Source: an uncultured beta proteobacterium (lineage in GTDB: Bacteria; Pseudomonadota; Gammaproteobacteria; Burkholderiales; SG8-39). From it: 46,886 bases of DNA. The notes under the pieces were generated by a model, which was given only the letters and a program-made list of their open reading frames with translations, was not told the DNA's origin and made no database searches. The stretch lies in NCBI GenBank assembly GCA_903928055.1, contig CAIYPG010000132.1, positions 1 through 46,886 on the forward strand. Direction: 5' to 3'. Positions within the stretch are counted from its first letter, which is position 1. Each line of letters opens with the position of its first letter. Both the position numbers and the translations under genes were made by a program. Of the stretch, positions 40,724 through 46,886 are shown one piece after another.

Positions 40724-41473
40724 TTTATTCAATAACTCCTGCCGGTATTCCTCCAGCAGTTTCACTTCATCCTTTGTCATGCCACGCCGCTCCAGCACAT
40801 CCGGCCGCCGCTGCCAGGTCCTGCCCAGCGCCTGCTTAAGCCGCCAGCGCTCGATTTCGGCATGGTGGCCGCTCATCAGCACCGCCGGCACCGGCTCGCC
40901 TTCCCATACTTCCGGGCGCGTGTAATGCGGACAGTCAAGCAATCCGTCGCTGCGCGCAAACGAATCCTGTGCCGCCGACTGCTCGTCGCCGAGCACGCCC
41001 GGCAACTGCCTCACCACCGCATCAATCAGCACCATCGCCGCCAGCTCGCCGCCGGACAGCACATAGTCTCCGATCGACAACTCTTCATCCACGTGCCGCT
41101 GGACGAAGCGTTCATCAATTCCTTCGTAGCGGCCGCACAACAGCACCAGCCGCTCTTCCGCTGCCAGCGCCTTGACGCCGGCATGATCCAGCACGCGCCC
41201 CTGCGGCGACAGGTGTATCACTTTCGCCGGTCCGGGCGCTGCGCCCCTGGCCGCCTCGACCGCCTGCGCCAGCGGGTCACCCAGCATCACCATTCCTGGG
41301 CCGCCCCCGTAGGGCCGGTCATCAATCGTGCGGTAGTTGTCCGTCGCAAACTGCCGCGGATTCCACAACCCCAGTGACCAGATGCCCTGCTCACGCGCCC
41401 GCCGCGTGATGCCATGCTCTGCAACTGCAGCGAACATTTCCGGAAAGAGGGTTATGCAATCGAACCGGATCAC
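40715..41473 (-). CDS. trmD: tRNA (guanine-N1-)-methyltransferase TrmD
   Basis: This 252-residue SPOUT-fold methyltransferase modifies G37 of tRNAs. Signature parts are [13 protein letters not shown], then [11 protein letters not shown] and the trefoil-knot SAM site [13 protein letters not shown] with [15 protein letters not shown] after it. [16 protein letters not shown] and [14 protein letters not shown] complete the family. The C-terminal residues ([14 protein letters not shown]) end at tandem repeats. It is third in the rpsP operon, 48 nt after rimM. Confidence 0.97.
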   Translation of the reverse strand: MIRFDCITLFPEMFAAVAEHGITRRAREQGIWSLGLWNPRQFATDNYRTIDDRPYGGGPGMVMLGDPLAQAVEAARGAAPGPAKVIHLSPQGRVLDHAGVKALAAEERLVLLCGRYEGIDERFVQRHVDEELSIGDYVLSGGELAAMVLIDAVVRQLPGVLGDEQSAAQDSFARSDGLLDCPHYTRPEVWEGEPVPAVLMSGHHAEIERWRLKQALGRTWQRRPDVLERRGMTKDEVKLLEEYRQELLNKSG

Positions 41474-41521
41474 CCGTTCGTCCCTTCCCTTGATGTGTTG
41501 TTCTGCCGCCGACTGCGGTTA

Positions 41522-42049
41522 CTACCAGTCACTGCCCCAGTCCACGCGCAACACGCCGGAACCGAGGTCCACGTCCATGACCACCGTGGGCACATACGGG
41601 ATCAACCGCTCACCGCCTTCGTGCCGCACCCGCAGCACGTTGTGCCCGCCGTTGGAGAACATCTCGACCACCTTGCCGAGCTGTTCCGCCTGTTCATTCA
41701 CCACACTGAGGCCGATCAGATCGGCCTGGTAAAACTCGTTTTTCCGCGTCGGCGGCAGTTCCGATCTCGGCACTGCAACGCCCATGCCGCGAAACTTCAA
41801 TGCATCATCGCGGTCTTCGCTGCCATCGAATCGGGCCACCACGTTGCCGCTGTGGGAGGCACTCTCGACGACATGCACCGCAAGCCACGTTTCGTCCGGA
41901 TCACCCTTGCCGACCCGCCATGCGCCGAATCCGCGAAGACTCTCAGGCGATTCGGTAAAAGGCTCGACCTTGACCCAGCCCTTGACGCCGTAGGGAGCGA
42001 GAACCCGCCCCACCAGAAGCAGGCGCGAAGAGGAGGCTTTGTCAGTCAT
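41522..42049 (-). CDS. rimM: 16S rRNA processing protein RimM
   Basis: This 175-residue 30S assembly factor has the N-terminal RimM domain with LLVGRVLAPYGVKGWVKVEPFT and the C-terminal PRC-barrel with EFYQADLIGLSVVNE and RLIPYVPTVVMDVDLGSGVLRVDWG. It assists maturation of the 16S 3' domain, in which S19 is a partner. It lies 60 nt after rpsP and 48 nt before trmD. Confidence 0.96.
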   Translation of the reverse strand: MTDKASSSRLLLVGRVLAPYGVKGWVKVEPFTESPESLRGFGAWRVGKGDPDETWLAVHVVESASHSGNVVARFDGSEDRDDALKFRGMGVAVPRSELPPTRKNEFYQADLIGLSVVNEQAEQLGKVVEMFSNGGHNVLRVRHEGGERLIPYVPTVVMDVDLGSGVLRVDWGSDW

Positions 42050-42109
42050 AGTCAGTTGCTTGCCATGACCCGGCGGGTACGTGACCCGCCACGTACAACC
42101 AAGGCCTGC

Positions 42110-42361
42110 TTACGATGCCTTGGGAGCGTGCTGCTTGATCAGGCGTGCGACCGTCGGGGAGAGCTTGGCGCCCTTGCCCGTCCAGTGCGTGACGCGATCG
42201 GTGGCGATGCGAAACATCTCGCGGCCTTCCGGTGCCTTCACGTCCCAGAAACCGACGCGCTCAATGAACTTGCCGCTGGCCGTGCGGCGTGAGTCCGCAA
42301 CCACGACATTGTAAAAGGGCCGCTTCTTGGCACCACCACGAGAAAGACGAATGACAACCAT
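42110..42361 (-). CDS. rpsP: 30S ribosomal protein S16
   Basis: This 83-residue protein starts [25 protein letters not shown] and includes [19 protein letters not shown] and [19 protein letters not shown]. It is the first gene of the rpsP-rimM-trmD-rplS operon. A promoter is proposed at 42401-42430, with two palindromes in and below it. Confidence 0.97.
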   Translation of the reverse strand: MVVIRLSRGGAKKRPFYNVVVADSRRTASGKFIERVGFWDVKAPEGREMFRIATDRVTHWTGKGAKLSPTVARLIKQHAPKAS

Positions 42362-42377
42362 TGCTTGAGTCCCTAGG

Positions 42378-42391
42378 TTCCGAATTCGGAA
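42378..42391. promoter_or_regulatory. 14-nt palindrome in the rpsP leader
   Basis: TTCCGAATTCGGAA is a perfect palindrome located between the proposed -10 and the rpsP start. It may be a leader hairpin or an operator for autoregulation of the operon. Confidence 0.35.
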
Positions 42392-42400
42392 AAGTCCGCG

Positions 42401-42430
42401 ATTTTACGCGAACTTAGCTCTTAAGAGCAA
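42401..42430 (-). promoter_or_regulatory. Proposed sigma-70 promoter of the rpsP operon
   Basis: On the minus strand, TTGCTC (42425-42430) and TAAAAT (42401-42406) are separated by 18 nt, followed by GC-rich CGCGG just after the -10, as expected for a growth-rate-controlled promoter. A 12-nt palindrome GCTCTTAAGAGC (42417-42428) overlaps the -35 and spacer. Confidence 0.5.
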
Positions 42431-42510
42431 GTTTGCTGGACGCCGTCGGGAGACACCGCCTGGCCCGCCCATTGCGAGGCCATTTTGGCCGTTTTTTGGC
42501 ATTTTTCCGG

Positions 42511-42539
42511 CCGAAAAAGCCGATTTCAGCCTTTTTCGG
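42511..42539 (-). terminator. Hairpin downstream of ffh
   Basis: CCGAAAAAG (42511-42519) pairs with CTTTTTCGG (42531-42539) over an 11-nt loop, within 25 nt of the ffh stop. The A and T runs form part of the stem. Likely transcription end of ffh; further T-rich sequence follows on the minus strand. Confidence 0.55.
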
Positions 42540-42561
42540 ATATCCGGACGCCTGTGGGCAC

Positions 42562-43911
42562 CTACCGCATCCCCGGCATCATGCCCTTCATGCCGCGCAT
42601 CATGCGGGCGAGTCCGCCCTTCTGCATGGTCTTCATCATGGTGCGCATCTGGTCGAACTGCTTCAGCAGGCGGTTCACCTCCTGCACCTGCACGCCCGCC
42701 CCGGCTGCGATGCGGCGTTTGCGCGAAGCCTTGATGAGATCGGGCTTGGCACGTTCCAGCGGCGTCATGGAACAGATGATTCCTTCCAGGCGGCGGATCT
42801 GCTGGTCGCCAACATCGGAACTGGCGGCGGCCTGCGCAAACTGCGCCGGCAGCTTGTCGATGAGCGCGGACATGCCGCCCATCTTCTTCATCTGGCCGAT
42901 CTGCTGGCGAAAGTCTTCGAGATCGAAGCCTTTGCCTTTCTTCATCTTGTCGGCGAATTTTTTTGCCTCGTCGACATCGATCGATTTCTGCGCTTCCTCG
43001 ACCAGCGAGAGCACATCGCCCATGCCGAGGATGCGCGAGGCCATGCGCTCAGGATGGAAGGCCTCCAGCCCGGTGAGCTTCTCGCCGACGCCGGCAAACT
43101 TGATCGGCTTGCCGGTGACATGGCGCACCGACAGTGCCGCGCCGCCGCGCGCATCACCGTCAAGCTTGGTCAGCACCACGCCGGTGAGCGGCAGGGTGTC
43201 GTTGAAGGCCTTGGCGACATTGACCGCATCCTGGCCCTGCATCGAGTCAACGACGAACAGGGTCTCGGCGGGCTTCAGGAACGCGTGCAACTCCGCGATC
43301 TCGCGCATCATTGCCTCGTCGATCGCCAGACGCCCGGCGGTATCGACGATGAGCACGTCGTTGTAATGCGTTCTCGCATGCTCCAGCGCCGCGCGCGCAA
43401 TGTCGAGCGGCTTCTGCGATGGATCGGAACCGAAAAAATCAGCCCCGGCCTGCTGTGCCACCATCTTCAACTGCTCGATCGCGGCAGGGCGGTAGACATC
43501 GCAGGACACCAGCAGCGGCTTTTTCTTTTGCGACTCGATCAGGAACTTCGCCAGCTTGCCAGACGTGGTGGTCTTGCCCGAGCCCTGCAGGCCGGCCATG
43601 AGGATGATCGCGGGCGGCACCACGGCAAGGTCAAGCGCGACGTTTGCGCCGCCCATGAGTCCGGTCAGTTCGCGATGCACCACGCCGATCAGCGCCTGTC
43701 CCGGCGTAAGACTGCCGATCACGTCCTGCCCGAGGGCCTTTTCCTTCACGCTGGCAATGAAGTCGCGAACCACCGGAAGTGCGACATCGGCCTCGAGCAG
43801 CGCCATGCGCACTTCGCGCAGCGCATCCTGGATGTTGGCCTCGGTGAGGCGCGCCTCTCCCCTTACGGTCTTGATGACGCGCGACAGGCGCTGGGTCAGG
43901 TTATCGAGCAT
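42562..43911 (-). CDS. ffh: Signal recognition particle protein Ffh
   Basis: This 449-residue GTPase binds 4.5S RNA and signal sequences at the ribosome. The N domain (LTQRLSRVIKTVRGEARLTEANIQDALREVRMALLEADV) is followed by the G domain, with P-loop GLQGSGKTTTSGKLA, DVYRPAAIEQLK, VDTAGRLAIDE and TKLDGDARGGAALS. The methionine-rich M domain contains FDQMRTMMKTMQKGGLARMMRGMKGMMPGM, which includes the RNA-binding and signal-peptide groove regions. It is divergent from the CcsA/YpjD-like gene, 71 nt away. Confidence 0.97.
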   Translation of the reverse strand: MLDNLTQRLSRVIKTVRGEARLTEANIQDALREVRMALLEADVALPVVRDFIASVKEKALGQDVIGSLTPGQALIGVVHRELTGLMGGANVALDLAVVPPAIILMAGLQGSGKTTTSGKLAKFLIESQKKKPLLVSCDVYRPAAIEQLKMVAQQAGADFFGSDPSQKPLDIARAALEHARTHYNDVLIVDTAGRLAIDEAMMREIAELHAFLKPAETLFVVDSMQGQDAVNVAKAFNDTLPLTGVVLTKLDGDARGGAALSVRHVTGKPIKFAGVGEKLTGLEAFHPERMASRILGMGDVLSLVEEAQKSIDVDEAKKFADKMKKGKGFDLEDFRQQIGQMKKMGGMSALIDKLPAQFAQAAASSDVGDQQIRRLEGIICSMTPLERAKPDLIKASRKRRIAAGAGVQVQEVNRLLKQFDQMRTMMKTMQKGGLARMMRGMKGMMPGMR

Positions 43912-43982
43912 GGCGGTCGTGGGAAGGCCCTGAAAATTCCGCGGGAACAGTTCTGCTGAACCGGGGTGATAAACTCACCCGG

Positions 43983-44819
43983 ATGGCGCCCATTCTACTC
44001 CACGCCCTCACCGCACTCCTGTATGCGGCGCTGGCCTCTCACCTCTGGAACACGCGCTGGCGCGGCCGGAGCGCAGCGCCGCTGTCAACACTCGAACGCA
44101 CTGCCATCCTCGTGCCGCTCGTGCTGCATTCGGCACTGCTGTGGAACGACCTGTTCGCAACACCGGAACTGCGCTTCGGTTTCGGCCAGGCGCTGTCGGC
44201 CATGCTCTGGCTGGCGGTAGCGATCTACTGGGTCGAAGGATTGTTTGTGCGCGTCGAAGGCATGCAACCCCTGGTGCTCGCGCTGGCCGCGGTGTGCGCC
44301 CCGCTGCCCGGCGTGTTCCCCGGCTTCCCTACCCCGCCTTATACCAACTCGCCGGCCTTCCGGGTGCATCTGGTGCTGGCCATGTTCGCCTACAGCCTGT
44401 TCACACTGGCGGCGCTGCACGCCCTGCTGATGACCATCGTCGAGCGCCGGTTGCACGGCGGCGCCGGTGCAAAGAGCGCCGAGGCAGGTCCGCTCGCGAA
44501 TCTGCCGCCGCTGCTCACGCTCGAAGCACTGCTGTTTCGCATCATCGGCCTTGGCTTCCTGCTGCTCACGCTGACGCTGGTCAGCGGGGCCGTGTTCTCC
44601 GAGACGCTGTTCGGACAGGCCCTGCGGATCAACCACAAGACGCTGTTCGCGATCGTGTCCTGGCTGATTTTCGCCGCACTCCTGGCAGGACGGCATTTCT
44701 ACGGCTGGCGCGGCCGTGTCGCACTGCGCTGGACGCTTGCCGGCTTCGTTTCGCTGCTGCTTGCCTATGTCGGCAGCCGCTTCGTGCTTGAAGTCGTGCT
44801 GCACCGCTCCCTGCTCTAG
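43983..44819 (+). CDS. ypjD: CcsA/YpjD-family cytochrome c assembly-like membrane protein
   Basis: This 278-residue, roughly eight-helix inner-membrane protein matches YpjD/CcsA/HemX-like proteins. Helix segments include LHALTALLYAALASHLW and LLLTLTLVSGAVFSETLFG; the conserved C-terminal KTLFAIVSWLIFAALLAGRHFYGWRGRVALRWTLAGF is the best hallmark. Some relatives assist heme handling or c-type cytochrome assembly; the family often flanks ffh in proteobacteria. A short inverted repeat (GGGTGA, TCACCC at 43964-43980) lies just before the ATG. The function of this particular protein is not proven. Confidence 0.87.
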   Translation: MAPILLHALTALLYAALASHLWNTRWRGRSAAPLSTLERTAILVPLVLHSALLWNDLFATPELRFGFGQALSAMLWLAVAIYWVEGLFVRVEGMQPLVLALAAVCAPLPGVFPGFPTPPYTNSPAFRVHLVLAMFAYSLFTLAALHALLMTIVERRLHGGAGAKSAEAGPLANLPPLLTLEALLFRIIGLGFLLLTLTLVSGAVFSETLFGQALRINHKTLFAIVSWLIFAALLAGRHFYGWRGRVALRWTLAGFVSLLLAYVGSRFVLEVVLHRSLL

Positions 44820-44879
44820 GACTGGAACGATCCGGCGCGCTCGCCGGTGGGTTCAATCGAAGACTGGCACACCCGAACG

Positions 44880-46193
44880 ATGGACGACATCCCGATTTCC
44901 TGGCAACTGGCTGCACTCGCAGTGCTGCTGGTGGTTTCAGCGTTCTTTTCGATTGCCGAAACCAGCATGATGGCCATCAACCGCTATCGCCTGAAGGCCA
45001 TGGTGCGCATGGGCAGCCACGGCGCACTGCTTGCCACACAATTGCTGGCCAAGACCGACAAGCTGCGTGGCGTAATCCTGCTCGGCAACAACCTGGTGAA
45101 TGCCGCAGCGGCAACGCTGGTCGGCCTGATCACCATCCAGTTGTTCGGCGAAGACAAGGTCGCGCTCGGCCTGGGCACGCTGTCGGTCACCTTCCTCATC
45201 CTGGTGTTCTCGGAAATCACACCCAAGGTCATCGGCGCGGCGAACGCCGAGCGCATCGCCATTCCCGCCAGTTATGTCCTCGCACCCCTGCTGCGCGTGC
45301 TCTACCCCATCGTCTGGTTCGTCAACCTGTTCGTTTCGGCGCTGCTGTTCATCACGCGATTGCGCCCGATGAATGATGGGCATGCACAGCGGCTCACCAT
45401 GGAGGAGCTGCGCTCGCTGGTCATCGACTCGGGGCAGTTCATGCCCAAGAAGCACCAGAGCATCCTCGTCAACCTGTTTGACCTGGAGGCGATCACCGTC
45501 GAGGACGTGATGACGCCGAAAACGCAGATCGAGGCGGTGGACCTGGAGGCGCCGATGGAGGCGATCATCGGCCAGCTTGCCACGAGTTACCACACGCGCC
45601 TGTTGGTCTATCGCGGCGAGCTGGGCAATGTCGTCGGCATCCTGCACCTGCGGCGTGTCCTGCGTCCGCTGCACGCCGGTGAACTGGACAAGGCCGCCCT
45701 CGAGGAAATGCTGGCCGAAGCCTATTACGTGCCGGCGAACACCGCAGCCCTCACCCAGTTGCAACTTTTCCAGGAGAACCGCCAGCGCTTTGCCCTGGTG
45801 GTGGATGAATACGGCGAGCTGCAGGGCCTGGTGACGCTGGAGGACATCATCGAGGAAATCATCGGCGAGTTCACCACCACTGCACCGATGCGCGCCACGC
45901 GCATCCACTGGGAAGAGAACAAGGACAGCGGCGCGACGAGCGCGCTGGTCGAAGGCAGTGCCACATTGCGCGACCTGAATCGCAAACTCGGACTGTCACT
46001 GCCGCTGGACGGCCCCAAGACCCTGAACGGCCTGATTCTGGAGCAATTGCAGGACATTCCCGAGTCGGGAGTATCGGTGAAAATCGGCCGGGTACCGATG
46101 GAAATCGTCCAGACCCAGGATCGCGTGATCAAGACGGTGCGCATTTTCAGTCCGCATGAAGCACCGGATGACGGCGCTGCTGGGGAAAAATGA
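44880..46193 (+). CDS. CNNM/CorC/HlyC-family transporter (DUF21 plus CBS plus CorC_HlyC)
   Basis: This 437-residue protein has four N-terminal membrane segments (DUF21 domain: AFFSIAETSMMAINRYRLKAM, then LGNNLVNAAAATLVGL and FSEITPKVIGAANAERIA). A pair of CBS domains follows (VEDVMTPKTQIEAVD and FALVVDEYGELQGLVTLEDIIEEIIGEF), and then the CorC_HlyC domain, ending KIGRVPMEIVQTQDRVIKTVRIF. Bacterial relatives include Mg2+/Co2+ efflux proteins; the ion is not established. I use the ATG at 44880 (MDDIPISWQLAAL); a GTG at 44847 would add 11 residues. Co-directional with the CcsA-like gene, 60 nt away. Confidence 0.9.
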   Translation: MDDIPISWQLAALAVLLVVSAFFSIAETSMMAINRYRLKAMVRMGSHGALLATQLLAKTDKLRGVILLGNNLVNAAAATLVGLITIQLFGEDKVALGLGTLSVTFLILVFSEITPKVIGAANAERIAIPASYVLAPLLRVLYPIVWFVNLFVSALLFITRLRPMNDGHAQRLTMEELRSLVIDSGQFMPKKHQSILVNLFDLEAITVEDVMTPKTQIEAVDLEAPMEAIIGQLATSYHTRLLVYRGELGNVVGILHLRRVLRPLHAGELDKAALEEMLAEAYYVPANTAALTQLQLFQENRQRFALVVDEYGELQGLVTLEDIIEEIIGEFTTTAPMRATRIHWEENKDSGATSALVEGSATLRDLNRKLGLSLPLDGPKTLNGLILEQLQDIPESGVSVKIGRVPMEIVQTQDRVIKTVRIFSPHEAPDDGAAGEK

Positions 46194-46278
46194 GGTCACG
46201 GGTGCATGGCCCGCCCCGGCGCGGTAAAAATCGGTAATTTCTCACACGTTTCAAGCCGTTACCGCAGAATCTGCAGAC

Positions 46279-46307
46279 TTTACAAAAGCACGGGCAGGAT
46301 GCATTAT
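46279..46307 (+). promoter_or_regulatory. Proposed sigma-70 promoter of pilC
   Basis: TTTACA (46279-46284) and CATTAT (46302-46307) are separated by exactly 17 nt, 41 nt upstream of the pilC ATG. They are the only good hexamer pair in the 154-nt gap after the CorC-like gene. Confidence 0.45.
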
Positions 46308-46347
46308 CCCTCCGGTTGATGGTTCCGCACGGCTCTAGGGGATAAGC

Positions 46348-46886
46348 ATGGCGACAGCAGCAGCTGCCAAGCCAAAAGAATTCAATTTCGTCTGGGAAGG
46401 CAAGGACAAGACCGGCAAGCAGGTCAAGGGCGAGATGCGCGCCGGCGGCGAAGCGCTGGTCAATGCCACCCCGCGCCGTCAGGGCATCGTCGTCTCCAAG
46501 ATCAAGAAGCGCCGCACCGGCGGCGGTTCCGTCGGCGAAAAGGACATTGCCCTGTTCACGCGGCAACTGGCCACCATGATGAAGGCCGGGGTTCCGCTGC
46601 TGCAGTCCTTCGACATCGTCGGCAAGGGCCACGCCAATCCGGCGGTTGCACGGCTGCTGATGGAAATCAAGACTGAAGTCGAGACCGGCTCGTCGCTCGC
46701 GGCCGCCTTCCGCAAGTACCCGCTGTATTTCGACAACCTGTTCTGCAATCTGGTACAGGCCGGCGAACAGGCCGGTATTCTGGAAGGCCTGCTGGACCGG
46801 CTGGCGGTCTACAAGGAAAAAACCCTCGCCATCAAGTCCAAGATCAAGTCAGCGCTGTTCTACCCGATCGCCATCATCGTGGTCGC
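46348..46886 (+). CDS. pilC: Type IV pilus inner-membrane platform protein PilC (5' part)
   Basis: The gene runs off the right edge; 179 codons are visible, starting ATG 46348 with AGGGGATAAGC in front. The N-terminal cytosolic T2SSF domain is recognisable: FNFVWEGKDKTGKQVKGEMRA, then ALFTRQLATMMKAGVPLLQSFDIVGKG, then FDNLFCNLVQAGEQAGILEGLLDRLA, and KSALFYPIAIIVV starts the first membrane helix. The protein forms the platform on which pilins are extracted and assembled, powered by PilB. PilB is usually the upstream neighbour in the pilBCD cluster, but here pilC follows a CorC-like gene instead. Whether pilD lies downstream is outside the window. Confidence 0.93.
   Translation, partial: MATAAAAKPKEFNFVWEGKDKTGKQVKGEMRAGGEALVNATPRRQGIVVSKIKKRRTGGGSVGEKDIALFTRQLATMMKAGVPLLQSFDIVGKGHANPAVARLLMEIKTEVETGSSLAAAFRKYPLYFDNLFCNLVQAGEQAGILEGLLDRLAVYKEKTLAIKSKIKSALFYPIAIIVV

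Noticed and set aside
42433..43959. 508-codon plus-strand open frame opposite ffh
   Set aside because: Ffh is certain on the minus strand; the opposing translation is low-complexity His/Arg/Leu shadow.
1..46886. CRISPR arrays, insertion sequences, prophage or integrase genes
   Set aside because: No regularly spaced repeats, terminal inverted repeats, transposase or phage proteins were seen anywhere in the window.

Overview
The window (about 46.9 kb, GC-rich with a few sharply AT-rich promoter islands) looks like chromosomal DNA of a betaproteobacterium, most likely Burkholderiales-related. The evidence is five orphan Bug-family (TctC-type) solute receptors, the linked ribBA-ribH-nusB-thiL-pgpA-pncC block, the rpsP-rimM-trmD-rplS operon followed by ffh, and a three-gene proton-translocating transhydrogenase. 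I see no phage, IS element, CRISPR array, rRNA or complete tRNA. The two end genes, ugpB and pilC, are cut by the window edges.

Layout. 1-1881 (+): 3' end of ugpB, then ugpQ (glycerophosphodiester uptake and hydrolysis) and a small secreted protein behind a Pho-box-like repeat. 1964-10496 (-): a long co-directional run read from the right as Kef-type antiporter, YbdK-type carboxylate-amine ligase, gamma-glutamyl hydrolase-like amidotransferase, NhaD/ArsB-type permease, D-2-hydroxyacid dehydrogenase, NTF2-like protein, YheT hydrolase and phosphomannomutase/phosphoglucomutase. 10497-10809 is a gene-free, partly AT-rich regulatory-looking gap. 10810-15337: sbtA-purE-purK-lutC (-), with a divergent CbbR/CmpR-type LysR regulator (+). 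15526-18378 (-): pntAA-pntAB-pntB.

18645-30783 is the accessory-looking part. It holds five Bug receptors without TctA/TctB, an acyl-CoA dehydrogenase, an SDR-fold protein lacking its catalytic Ser and Tyr, a broken NTF2-like gene, an MFS carrier overlapping a DUF3095 cyclase-like protein, a Tat-exported methyltransferase-fold protein, and a secreted protein with three copies of a Cys-framed motif. 31076-33576 (-) is an AmmeMemoRadiSam pair with MEMO and AMMECR1 fused. 33723-43911 (-) is mostly housekeeping: two methyltransferases (one exported), a VOC protein, pncC, pgpA, thiL, nusB, ribH, ribBA, rplS, trmD, rimM, rpsP and ffh. 43983-46886 (+): a CcsA/YpjD-like membrane protein, a CorC/HlyC-family protein and the start of pilC.

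The most interesting candidate systems are these. (1) A bicarbonate transporter (SbtA) is overlapped and translationally linked with PurE and the bicarbonate-consuming PurK, under a divergent CbbR/CmpR-like regulator; this suggests purine synthesis coupled to bicarbonate supply. (2) A Kef-like antiporter overlaps a gamma-glutamyl-ligase homologue and is followed by a gamma-glutamyl hydrolase homologue. (3) A secreted protein carries three copies of a CQGLVGGAMAQC repeat. (4) Two methyltransferase-fold proteins carry export signals.
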